Part shown: piece after piece, positions 33,562 to 45,338 of the stretch
How positions within the stretch are numbered: position 1 is the stretch's first letter
Layout: the number at the start of each line of letters is the position of its first letter
NCBI GenBank assembly: GCA_015179125.1
Contig: WHVA01000082.1
Location: 186,001 to 250,000, forward strand
Source: Gautieria morchelliformis
Taxonomy: Eukaryota; Basidiomycota; Agaricomycetes; Gomphales; Gomphaceae
Reading direction: 5' to 3'
DNA length: 64,000 nt
Position numbers and translations under genes: made by a program
Notes under the pieces: model-generated
What the model saw: the letters and a program-made list of their open reading frames with translations, nothing else
Database searches by the model: none
Told to the model about the DNA's origin: nothing

Positions 33562-36169
33562 TTTAGACGGTGGAGAGACTAAGGAGCGTGGTCGCAGAGG
33601 AAACAGCTCTGCCACTCGTTATACTTATGGACGACGGTATTAGTACTAGTGAGAAAAGCGCGAGGCGCCGGATGATTTGCGAGACGCATTCGGCAACTGG
33701 TAGGCACACTATTTTTAAGTTGGGATCTCGCTTAGGTATTGAGGCCGGCCCGTGGCGGCCCAAAACACCTCGCCCGTGCCACGCTCGTCAGGCACCTGTT
33801 CTGCACACCACACCCGCTGTCGCGAACATGATTGATGTCGATTTCAGCTCGTGGTCGCCGTCCGTGCAGGGAACCCAAGGCAGTCGCATGTGCTTAAAAT
33901 AGACGGAGGGAGACAAAAATAACGAGCATACTCCTTTGCAACGCGCAGGCACATTGAGGGCCCACAGTGCTCCCGTCCCTCGACTGCGCCCGTCCATCTG
34001 CCACGCCTGCTACAGCCTCCGAATGCGATTGTGCCCGGCATATCGCACTCCTGTCATAGCCCAGGATACGGATGATCCGCATCCCGGAATGCGCCGACGT
34101 CGTTAACGGGAAGCGATGTGGGGAATTTGATCTTGCACGCCACGGTGGTCGTCGCGTGCCTGACCGGTAAGCGTCGGTGCCTGGATGCACATGTCCTATA
34201 TTTAACAATTCGTGCGAGATGCTCCCATCCTCTGGCGACTGGCTTCTGCCAATCCCCTGTCTTTGGCAGATACACCTCCTCTTTCTACCCAGGCTACGCT
34301 CGTATTCCACATATTGAAGTAGGTAGGTGCCACACCTGGCGTTGCGCCCCCTCTTGAATAACTATGTCCCGTCTCTGTACCTCGCCTTATGTATTCCATT
34401 TATTGAGCTTGGTGCCATTGTTGTATGCCCTCTCTGATATGTCGCTCACGTCTTGCGGCTTCTCTGATGGTCCTGCTGTCCCACGTCAAAGGTCGGCAAT
34501 TGTGAAAGAGATACTGAAACGTTGTTGGTAAGTAAATTCATGCTGTGCGGGTCGCAGGATCGTGAGCGATGCCACTGCTTGCGTGTGGGGTGGAGGAGGG
34601 ACGTGGACGGATTGATCCTGGCGAGGAACGGCCCGGGTGACGAGTCGAGTGGGCTGCGACCAGCGACGCATACGGTGCTCACGAGAAATCATCCCCACCA
34701 CGACTGGAAACCCTATCCCGATCGACTCCTTCCATCCAATCCCCGAAGATTATACTTTTAGGAAGGTTAGGAGGCCGGACGAAACGAAGCGGAATCTCAG
34801 TGACATGTCATGGAGACTTGCCAGTGGCCCAGGTGTACTGCATGGCATTCAACGCACCAGCGCCATCTCGACGCTTGAACCTGCTGCCGCGTCATGACAG
34901 TTGTCTAGCGCGTGTTATGTTTTCCTCCAGCTGCTACCAGCACCACCACCCGGCTACCTGGGGGGTGCGGGGGGAGGCTGAGGTCCCTAGCTTCAAGGTG
35001 AAGTAACAGTCAAATAACGTCATTACCATGACTACGTCGCGGACCCCGACTGAGATCAGGATCGCATGACAAAGTCGAGACTTGCGTCGTACGCTTTTTA
35101 CCCTCTGGGCTAGTGAGTGACACCCGACAACATACATGTTGCCCCGAGTTTAAGTTTACGGCCAGGACGTCAGACGCCCCAAGCCATCAAGCTGTGGACA
35201 TATGAATACGTGATACGCACTGACAGCACGAGGAACTGCAGTGGAGGGGTGGGGCAGTGGGTCCTCTTCGCGTGTGCGTTAGTTGCCTTCGTGATCACCA
35301 GTCACCAGCTCGCCCTTCCAGGCACGGTAAGGGGTGAATAGCAAGCATTATGTAGTGCGTAGCAGTGCATCGTGCAAGGCAGGCCGCGGACCGGAGTAGG
35401 CCCAACTTGAAGAATATATGAGTGGCACGTACCGACGCGACCCATGCCATTCTGAACATTACGTCTACTCTGATAAACGACACGTCGTGGAGTCGCTTAC
35501 AGTGCGGGACGGGATATGAGTCGAGTTCAACTTGAAGTATGAGTGAGGTGGCTGCGGGTGTGGTTTTATAGTGAGTGCCTACGGGATGGGAAGTGGGAGG
35601 ATGGGCCAGTGACGCGGATGCGGCGCCGGTGTCAAACAGTACGTAACTGCGGTGGGATGGGTGGGATGGGGGCACACCAGTATATTCGTCTAACGGATAT
35701 CGCTGATATTGCATCATGAGCCGCGTTGGACTTCTACTAGTAGGGGGTGCGTGGCACGTCGTGTACCAGTAGTGCCGCCATTGTAACGGGGCAGTCAAGA
35801 GCAAGCACTGAAGGCAAGCTCATTCGTAGGGTGTCAACGGCATTCGGTTGCGGAGATTTACTATGAGCTGTCGGATAGTGGCACATCTACATGCGGTGAC
35901 AACATCCGGAGTTGTGGGAAGACTCCCACGCACGCACAATTTCGATAAAGGTGTCTACTCGAGCTCAATACAGTAATATTTTGACAGATACCGGATAATA
36001 TATTTATACTTATACACCAAGTTTTCCGACTGACTGCGTGCTGCTACGATGGCAGCAAACAGATCACCATCAGCAAACAGGAACCACACCCCCCCCCGGG
36101 CCCGGGAGCCAAGCCTGAAGCCTGATGCAGTCATAGATAGAATCGTCGACTGCTCCCTTCGTCTTCGTC
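33562..36169. other. Intergenic, no recognised gene
   Basis: About 2.6 kb upstream of the secreted mutase and downstream of the P450. Open frames overlap on both strands (for example minus 35804-35295) without family motifs. A C10 run lies near 36090. Confidence 0.4.
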
Positions 36170-38357
36170 TCACCCAGCATGCGAATACGCCTTCCGCGCA
36201 TTGATCCTCACAGGGAGCTGTCCCTTCGCTAATATATACCAGTCGCCCAGGCTGCCTTCCCAATCTTCACGCCGGAATCCCGGCCTCAGTTCGAACTCAA
36301 ACTTGTGGATCAGATTGCAGACAACCGTGCGGAGTTCCAGGATGGCCAGACCCTTCCCGACGCAATTCGTAGGGCCTGAGGCGGGGTGAGGGTCATGTCA
36401 GTGATGTCAATGATGTGCGAAGGGACGAACTGACCGTAGCTGAAGGGAAAGTATGCAGAGTGGTCCAGGATAGAGCCCGGCTTGGTTTCGAGCCAACGGT
36501 CTGGACGGAAGGATTCCGGTTCGGGATAAAAGTACCGCGGATCGCGATGTGCGCTGTACGCCGATATCTGAACGGTAGTCCCCTCTGGAACCCATCTGTC
36601 TCGTCCCGCATATGGGTAAGAATTGTTCCAGATCTGGAACAGCAAAACCGTCCACTGACCTCCCTGCGACCTCGACACCACCACTCCCCAGCGGCAGGAG
36701 GCGCTGCACCCCATTTGGGACAGCAGGCTGCAACCTCAGGGTCTCGTTTCTATCGATAATTTTCTCAAGCCGCCTCGACCACATTCAAAGCACATGACAT
36801 ACATCACGGCGTTCAAGAGTTTCATATCGGCCGCGGCAGCCGGCGAGAATGCGTCTGCGCCCGGGGGGAATACGCTGTCGACTTCCTGCCGCAAACGTGC
36901 TAGAATTTCGGGATGGGACAGGAGGTAAAAGAATAGGTTGGAGAGCGCGACGGCTGTAGTGTCAGAACCTGGGGGGACGTCAGCACCATAGTGAAAGCCC
37001 AGGGTGACAAGGGGAACACTGATACCAGCTATGATTGACAGCCCGGACTCTAGTATCAGCGTCGGCAGTGACGGGGGGCCGTGCCCAACCCCTTCTTCAT
37101 CAAGCTTGTTTCGACAAGCACAATCAATATCGATCCCTAGTGAGTGAGTGACGGTAGTCTCACCAGGTAGTAGAATATGTCTTTGGTGGATGAGCCGTGG
37201 GACTTTCGAGCGAGAACGCTTGCGGTGGCAAACCGGCGGAAACGCACGAGTTTGTGCGCGCCGGGGTATAGCCATGCTAATGGTTTGATCCACGGAATCA
37301 TACCCACTGTTTCTTGAAATCTAAATAACACGGTGTAAAACAAAGTACTGGAATAAATAGTATAACGCACCTCATGGTCAGGGTCGACAATCCCATGTAG
37401 CCCTCTCGGTCGGAGCCCTTCTCCAAGTGGTGGAACGCACCGCCGAACCTAGCCCAGCCTGAATACATAAGTTGCACGTCAATTTTAGATGAAAATAATT
37501 ACGCTAGGTCGCCCATGAAATCAAACCTGGATGATAAAACACTTTAAAAAACGCCAGAGGCCGCCGAGACACACGCATGACATACGCAAGAGACGAAAGC
37601 CACTCGGAAATATCGACCTCCAACCCCACGCGCCTCTCAAAAGCGGTCACGAGCTGCCCAATACGCGCGGCTAGCTTATCCTCATACCCCACGAGCGCAC
37701 TCGTATTCATGCTCCGGTCCCATATCTTGCGGCGTTGTGCGTGCTCATGAGGGTCAACAACGGAAATGAGGCTGCCCGTCGACCCGCGTAGCGTCGTGAC
37801 GCCATAGCCTGAAAACCAAATGCATGCGTTGGTGTGGACGTGGGCGTATGTATATGTACGTAGACGGTAGAAACTCACGTTCACCTCGTCTGAAAGGGTT
37901 TATGCCCATAACAGTCGGCAGTGCCTTGGCATCACAAATATGCAGATGGTTAGGCCCTGGAGGCAGACGCGTAAGCCCCCTGTTTCGCTCATGTTCCTGA
38001 ACGTATCGTACCCGTGCGTACATGCGTGCCATACCTCGCGTGAAGAGCCCTGTAGTAGCGGTGCTGATTTCCCGTCTGTACCATGTACAGCGCCCACAGC
38101 CGCGAAATTTTGCATGTGACAGGACCAGGGAAGGCTGCGAGAGGGTGGTAGGGAGACAGCCTGTACGCTACAACCGATAGTGTAAGACTGATGAAGTGAA
38201 GGGCGTATGTTTTCAAGATTGCGGTGGGAGAAGGGATAGACGAAGTGCAGAGGAGGAATACTGCGATCACACCCGGGGGCCCAAGGAGAAGAGAAAGGAT
38301 GAAGAAGGAACTCCTGGGCTCGAACCTATTGAAGAGGAGGTGGGAGGCCTGAAACAC
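36170..38357 (-). CDS. Cytochrome P450 monooxygenase, eleven exons
   Basis: Heme monooxygenase, probably anchored in the endoplasmic reticulum by two N-terminal hydrophobic spans (SSFFILSLLLGPPGVIAVFL, ALHFISLTLSVVAY) before the Pro-rich hinge HPLAAFPGP. The spliced frame is about 535 residues and I followed it across all ten introns in phase. Motifs in order: RYGTHVRTGPNHLHI; the WxxxR-like C-helix region AQRRKIWDRSMN; I-helix AGSDTTAVALSN (split by an intron); K-helix ETLR in INETLRLQPAVPNG; PERF-type segment SFRPDRWL; heme loop FSYGPTNCVGKGLA with the Cys ligand (split by an intron after FSYG). Stop TGA at 36172-36170. The ETLRLQPAVPNGVQR style suits basidiomycete-specific P450 families, but I do not assign a CYP number. 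Substrate unknown; no cluster partners are evident. Confidence 0.93.
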
Positions 38358-39439
38358 ATCATGAATGAAAGCGCCTGTTTATCAGGGGTGATCGTCAGTA
38401 GGAATGAGTTGTACACGCACAATTCCGCCAGCGACAGCCAGGATGGGGATTCTATCCGTTTGCATCGAGTAATATGGTTGGTGTCAATATTGTCGATGAC
38501 AGAGAGAGCTTAAACATTCAATCTGCAAGTGAAATTGATCACGTGAGTCATCGACTCATTGATGCGGTCGGGGCCGTGGCTGGAGATCCAGGCGGCACTT
38601 CGGTGCGATGACGCGTCGCAGTCGCGCAGACAAAGACCTGGACAAGTAGAAGAACGATAAAGGATAAGGAGAGAACAAGGAGTAGAACAGACAATTATAA
38701 TTAAGTAGTACAAACATTCATGTATACAAGGCAGCGACCCAGAGGTCGCTGCCTTGATATCGAATTTACTACTACCCCGATTCTAATCCCACTTAGACCA
38801 ATGTACCTTGCATGCTACGTATAAGGGTACCATATTGGTCCTATAAAAGTGTTTATGGATTCCACCTTTTGTGGAAGCCTTTTCGTGATCACAGAAACTG
38901 TTTTTTTTTGCGCTCATGGATGACGGGTGTGTTGTTCTCAGGCCGTGATTTTGAACGCTTGTCCTTCGAATTTAAGAGTCGGATGAAGGGGCCGGTTGTG
39001 AATTTCCCGCTCCTAGCAACTGAATATTTAATATAATTTCTAGGGTCCGGAAATCATAGAGAAATCCTAAAAAGACTTACGCCTGAACGTGCAATATAGC
39101 ACTGGTAATGAGAGCTTTGTACTAGTACTACGTACGTTGTATAGTGCAGCCGGCGACCAAAATTTCACGGGTAAGCACAAGCAAGACCCATGTTGTCCCA
39201 GTGCTGGCATTCAGTGAAGCATAGACAGTCCGCCGCCACAGGATTTTCGGGGCGTTCTATACCCGCTTGTGCGTATGATAACAGGCCGTGGGGTACGTGC
39301 CTCTCACCTCCGTTGATAAGTCAACCCCAGGGAACAGTACCTAATTTCTTCACTGTTCTCGTGATCACAGTAATTTAACAACAACGTATATACCTCCTAT
39401 ATCAGCATGTCCATACCAAGATGGCGTGTCGGGTGGCAC
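38358..39439. other. Intergenic with a dispersed hairpin repeat
   Basis: No gene was recognised. AAGGCAGCGACC at 38728-38739 and its exact inverse at 38744-38755 form a 12-bp hairpin with a 4-nt loop, inside a segment also found near 30.88 kb (ATAATTA upstream, ATATCGAATT downstream). Confidence 0.6.
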
Positions 39440-42400
39440 CTAGGCATCGCCGTCCTCAGTCTCGTCATCAATGGTCGAGGCAACATCGACAGCGATGTCG
39501 TTCACTGTGGAGTCAAGCGGGAAAAACGTAGCCCAATGTCCAGGGTCGGAGCGCGCACACGGAGTCAACCTTCGGCCCATGTGAACCGTGTGCTCATCGC
39601 AATATGCGAGGCCGTAGGTATCCCACAGCGGGTCCGGCGAGACAACCTCACTCCAAGTTCCCTCGTCAATGTCCTGGACCGGACGGAAGACCTCGTGGCT
39701 CAAGCCGGCGGCAAACAATCTGAAATGCTGCTGTGACAACGGTACCCCCTTCGACGTGCAGCCAGACTCGGGCTCTGCAGGGCGCTTCCAAGGGGAGGGG
39801 CATGCAAATACCGCTGATTTAGCTCCGACATTGAGCACGAGTTTGATAATCGGGATATCGCCTACAAAAGCACTTTAAGACAGAAAACGAAAACGCCATG
39901 GTCAGACAAGCCTCACCTGGATGATCCGCAGAGAAAATCCCAGCATAGTAAGGATCCATGTTGGCGAATAAAGCGTTGCGTGGTTTGCGCAAATGGGCAA
40001 CATTCTTGGACAGGACTGCGATAACCGTGATGTTCTCTGTGGCCAACGTTTTGCCTTTGTAGCACACCGGTATGATTACGTCGATCCCAAGTTGACCATC
40101 GGCACAGAGGATCCCCGCGCCACGTGCCATCAGACGCATTAAGAATTTACGACTGCAGACAGAGGTCAGCGAGAGAACGAATACCATAGAATACGCTCTC
40201 ACTTTACGACTGTGTGATCTTCCACCTTGACAAAGTGCGTGCAGTATGTCCATGAATCTTTAAAAGCCTCTTCCAGGGATGGCCCGCCTTCATATGCTTG
40301 AGCTCCCAGGACAGTAGCCTTGTGTCCATCGACGAAAAGACTTGCGAGGAATTTAGTGACGGGCACCAGCGTATGGAAATACAGTCCCTTGGAGGGAATA
40401 CGAGGAACATGACAGGCCTGATCACGAGCGAGCAACATTAAGAGCATGCACACTAGCACTCCCCGGTCGCCTGAAATATAGCCATCGACTAGGAGAATAT
40501 TAAGCACGTCAACAGCAGTGTAGTCCTTTAAACCTTCCTTGTCCACCATAATACAGGTTGCTGCTTCGACCAAAATAGGCTCAGAAGGTGCGACGGTATA
40601 CATTTTATTGGTTTCCGGGACTGTTGTGAAGCATAACCTCATATGTGACTCAACTAGTTGCTTTTCGGCATATCGTCCTATGTCATTGAGTGCATTGAAT
40701 TCCAGCGGCAACCGGGTTGCAAGGGGTGCCATGTTGGCGTAGGCGTCTTCAGTAGCCTTCTGGCCGTTCAATAATTTGTATTCGGCGAATTGCACTATGT
40801 CCCGCTTGGCAGCTCTAGTGCCGTTATCGTACCGCAGTTTGAAACTATGCATCACAGCAGGTCGGCTGAGCGGACATCCATCCGCCGAGTTGACAAAAAC
40901 TCACAGAGGCCTCCCCAATGACAGCATATAGTCCATGGTTGTGGCGTCATCGAGACTCTGTCCTTCTGTCAATGACATCGCAAACTGGTCATACCCGCCA
41001 AAGGTGATAGGTGCGTGATCGTAGTGTGTGATATCTTGGTACACTGACGAGCTAGACTTCGGCTCGAATGGACGGACCTTCGTGACCGATTTGAACCCAG
41101 TCGCTGTCACGAACACGTGAAAGATGGGTTGGTCGTGGAGGTAGTAAAAGACCTTGCGGAACATTTGGAACGTGTTCCATGAGTTCCACATGTCCCGTAA
41201 AGCTAGGTCGGTGGCATCATCGAATGCCAAGAGAAGCTCGACAGCCTTGCGGTCAGGAGTTAGTTTACTCAGCTTGCTTATGAGGCCCGAGGCGGCCTTG
41301 TTGAGTTTTTCCTCTTCTCTTCCTGCAAATTGTTGCTGCAGAACAGGACTCATTCAGTGGTGTAAACTTGTAAAAGAGGAGATCTTCTGACTTGAGATTC
41401 TTTGGCTGCTCGCAGGACAGAATCGAAAAAAGCTTCCCGTTGCGAACGCTTCCCAGGATCGCCATAGCCCAAGAATTCCGTCAGCTCCGACGGCGAATTA
41501 AAATCCATCGCGGAAAGCTTGATGAAAAGCGCAGTGAGGAAACATGCGGGCCTGTTCGCATACCTTCCCTCCACATACGAACAGGCAAGGTAACTCGATA
41601 TTTCGACATCCGGCCATCCTTGTGCCACGCTCAATGCCCTTGTTGGAGCCTTGAATAAAAATAACACACCAGTGACCCAGTTACCAATATTAAATATAAC
41701 TGTGAAGGTATGGCGGGATACTTCGTGCAGCATCCTCGATTTTCCGGTACCAGATGATTGGGTTAAGACAACGTGGTGGGAATGCTGGGATATTATATTT
41801 AGGAGCTACACAATTATCGTATAGGGGACAGCGCACCAATTCACGCCCACGTCGATTGTACAGCAAATTGATTTTTTTGATGAAAGCCATATGTTCGTCT
41901 CCTTTGTAAGGGGTTGTCCAAGCAGCATAATCTCCTACAACAACATGTGAGCAGTGTAATTGAAGAATTATATCCTTTATGACCATGATGTCGTTCCCTC
42001 TCTAGATCTTCCTTAGATGGAAATACAGTTTTGACCTGCTGCAGGATAGCTAAAGGAGCGGTCAGAACCTCGCAGTTGTGAATAGTAATTCCATGCCTAA
42101 CCTAGATCGCGGATGTGTGCGAAGCTCTTCTTATTCCACGCCTCTTGCAGCTCATTGAGAAGACCATCCTCGGTGGTCAGGAGTGCCTTAGCTTCTGGCC
42201 TTTGTAGATACGTTGGGTGCAAGCGTTCCGCAGTCTCAACGATGCGCGTCATAAGGAATGGGGCGATGTCTGTGGGGGTGGAAAGAGATTCTTGGCCCAG
42301 AAATGCTTGCAGTACGCCTTCTTCTAAGACTGCTACGTCCATTTGTGCATGTTCCTCTGGTGTCGCAGGATAGGGAGCTGTTTCCAGGCGCTGAATCTTA

Positions 42401-42480
42401 CGTGGTGGACTGCCTGTCCTGGATCGCGAGTCGCGTTCTCCTGCGTCATACGGTTGCTGTCGTTTTCTGGCTTCGCTCAT
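39440..42480 (-). CDS. Large P-loop NTPase-type protein of a basidiomycete-expanded family
   Basis: A minus-strand multi-segment gene. It opens MSEARKRQQPYDAGERDSR (42480) with a basic, probably nuclear N-terminus. Around 41760-41720 it carries a Walker A motif, VVLTQSSGTGKSRMLHEVS. Later segments include NLLYNRRGRELVRCPLYDN, GGYDQFAMSLTEGQSLDD, LLVDGYISGDRGVLVCMLLM and GILCADGQLGIDVIIPV; the last is the position where a restriction-endonuclease-like fold could sit. The arrangement recalls the NTPase-plus-nuclease architecture of Crinkler-type proteins, but no header domain is seen and the link is an inference. The coding segments lie in different frames, so introns are needed; I could not settle all junctions, and whether the gene is intact is open. 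Confidence 0.5.
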
Positions 42481-42510
42481 GCTGGCAGGGAACAAAGGAG
42501 TTTTTGTCAC

Positions 42511-43139
42511 GCGAGTACCGTAACGAAGGGGCCTTTTTCTAGAGCGTCAGTATGACATCATAGCGCTGGTGCCACTAGTGATGCAGTGCTCGGCTCCAAA
42601 GCCCGGGCTTGGGCTGAGCCAGGCCCTTAACAGCAGGGCCGTGCCACGCGTGACTTTGTCACCCTGGTACGTCGATACGACTCCGACAGACCAGGATGGC
42701 CTAACGTCAACAGTCCATTTCCAGGCCGCTCGCGATTGCACTGCCAGGCCCGCCTGAGTTGCCCATGAGCCGCCAAAACTCGCACTACATTGGGTGTTAG
42801 TCCGTCTTGTGCCTGTCGATCGTGCTCTTAAGCTCATGATCGATTCGAGTTTCCTCCTCGTGGCACGAACGAAACGTCGTGTACAGTACTATTCTCGGCT
42901 TCAACCTTGCCGCGCATCAAGCGTGTACTATGTACACCCATTCTCTCGGACGACGCGTCTCGCATCTCTGCAGGGAAAGCACCTGCTGCTCATTACTGAT
43001 CCTCGGCCCAATGCTCCTCATCACTTGAGTAGTATGTGAGACTCGCACGACGCGTTTCACCATCCTTCCGAAGCAGCCTCCCCCAGTTCAGGAGCCACAC
43101 AGAAGGCACGTCGTGCCACTCTCGATTCAATCGGAACGC
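42511..43139. other. No gene recognised
   Basis: GC-rich stretch between the P-loop gene and the transporter remnant. Short overlapping frames only. Confidence 0.35.
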
Positions 43140-43856
43140 CGGATCTGGTTGACTACCTGCACGCAGTGATATTCCTGGTTACCTCTATTTTCCACAATGT
43201 GGCATTCAATGCTGGGACGTTCTATCGCGTTATATTACCAGGTGCGTCTGACCCATTCATGTGTGTATGTACGTGCTACATAATGCACTTACGCATGGCG
43301 TGCAGGCCACACTGGGTGCTGTCCCGTTGCTATCCTTTCAATGACCATTTCTCGCGGACCACCCTACGACTTTTATAAATATGTCATCGTGGTCGGGCCA
43401 TCGCCACAATCGGTTTGGGTGGGTGGGTGCCGTGTTGTAGCACCGTCAAGTATGATGCATAATTAAGTCTAATTATACACTTTACCCTCAGAGGACTGCT
43501 AACATTACTCGATTTGACGTCGAATATCGCCGAGAGGGAGATATACCCTATGAATGCGGGGCTCGGAATCGGGATGTTGTTCCACACACCGTTCACGGCG
43601 CTCACGAATGGCGTGTCCAGCCAAGATCGAACGCGCACGACAGGGGCCTTTTATCGAGCCTATCTGCCTGCGAACAACGTCCTCCGCCCGGTGTTGTCGG
43701 TGATATTGATGTGTGCTCATATCAGCATGATAATTGTTTATGTCATGAGCCGCGAGCGTGCTGACGCGCCGCCGGAGTCCATACGCAAGTCGCGAAAACG
43801 AAACGCGTTCATCCGGCCGACCTCAGCTCATATATACAAATATAAGGTATGACGCG
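43140..43856 (+). pseudogene. MFS (DHA2-like) transporter remnant
   Basis: Two separated pieces resemble late membrane spans of fungal drug-efflux MFS proteins. The first, VTSIFHNVAFNAGTFYRVI (around 43180-43236), is followed after a possible intron by ATLGAVPLL. The second, LTSNIAEREIYPMNAGLGIG then MLFHTPFTALTNGVSSQDR (43514-43627), continues into one more hydrophobic span (VLSVILMCAHISMIIVYVMS) and a basic tail ending at 43852. The N-terminal spans and the motif A loop are absent and frames change between pieces, so it is a truncated, probably dead copy. Confidence 0.5.
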
Positions 43857-45338
43857 TTGTGGAACCATCGCACGTACCACCGCCTCCAAGGTCACGTACT
43901 CACCTGTATTTATGTTCGATTGCCAGTGTTTTCCATGCCCGAGGCCCTTTACTCCCTACTTCCACCTCCCATGCCGTCAAGGTCTCGCAGCGCTCACACT
44001 CCTCTGGCTCCAGTCGAATAACACGTTCGGGTCCTTCTACGTGTCACTGGCCTCCCTTGTCCTCACCCTTCCAGGCTCGTTTACCCCCACGAATCGACCA
44101 ACTCTAGTCCCTTCCTAACCGTGTGGACCCCTCTGCCACCATGCGGCAATGCCGGGCTTCCACATCCTCAGCCGTCCTCACGAAGACCACTCTGCCCGCA
44201 GTTCCTCTGACGGCCTTCACTCTCCGTCTCCAGTTTCGCTCTGTCACGTGATCGCCAAGCCCGCTAGGGATAGGTGACCTAAGAGGGTCGAGAGGCGCTC
44301 CCCGTCACGCTGATCTGATACCGATGAACAAGAGGAACAACAAGATGAACACGACAAGGATAAGGGAGAACCTGACCTGCCTCGAGCTGAAGACAAGCGT
44401 CGTTGTTTGTCGGACAAAGGTGGGACGCGTAAGTGCTCGTGGGTCTCATTCTTGCGATCTCTCTCCCACCTCATACTCACATGCAGTGACCAGTCGATTG
44501 TTACGACTCGGCTAGATACTGATAGGGATCTCTCGCACTTGTTGGCCCGGAGCTGCGTAGTCGGCAGCAGCCCCCCGGGAGCACTGCAATGAATGTTCAC
44601 ACTAGTGGTCAACGTTAGTGAAATGATAAATCAAGTAGCAAAATGGTTAGTTGGCTAGGTTAGGGTTAGTGATGGATGGCTTTAATCCCGCCGGGTGCTC
44701 TATAGAATGCACGAACGAGGCTATAGCGTGGCGACCTGAACGACCCGGGTTTACAAAAAATTTCCATAAACAAAATCCAAATATAGGAGTGGTCGTTTTA
44801 GACAATTTATGCTCGCCACCATCGTGACTGTGAGCACCTCATATCGTTCCCGGCGTTGCTGGATGTACAGCTGCGTGGGACTGCGCGGACGTGACAGTTC
44901 AGGTGCTCGGTCTCTAGTACCAGAAGCACTATTTTTGGTGTCATCTCGGTGATCAGCCGTGCCGAGTCGTAACAATCGACTATGCACTCACATCGTACTT
45001 TCTCCCCGCGTCCGGGAGTCTGGCTGCGAATGCGGGTGCCTGCCACGCACGGGCCACACGCTCTGCCGGGCTGTCCATGCGTCACAACCGTCACAGGCAT
45101 CCGAATCCCCACGCCCTGTGGCCGCTTCGCCGTTTCGTCCACCGTGGCGTCATTCGCGCTGGCGTCATCGCAAGTCACGCTGAGGGTCTATCCGCACGTC
45201 ATGCTACGTGTGAACGCCGTGCTCACAATAATAAAAGGACGACTTAGGGTAGGGGCGCTCGTAGTGCCCGTCAAGTCTTCTCATTCCCACGTTCTCACCG
45301 CAGTTCCTCGCAGTGCCTCCTTCGTCCCCCATACCACC
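43857..45338. other. Intergenic; short exact inverted repeat
   Basis: No gene was recognised. A 21-bp sequence beginning AGTCGATTGTTACGACTCGG (44492-44512) recurs inverted at 44961-44981. Overlapping Ser/Arg-rich frames on both strands have no domain. Confidence 0.4.

Noticed and set aside
32692-33582. Long plus-strand open frame (296 codons) antisense to the secreted chorismate mutase
   Set aside because: It is an Arg/Glu/Gly/Val-rich shadow caused by high GC at third codon positions of the real minus-strand gene; no start context, motif or splice sites support it.
36170-38357. P450 as a pseudogene, because no long continuous frame exists
   Set aside because: Following splice sites one by one restores all P450 motifs in phase over eleven exons, so it looks intact.
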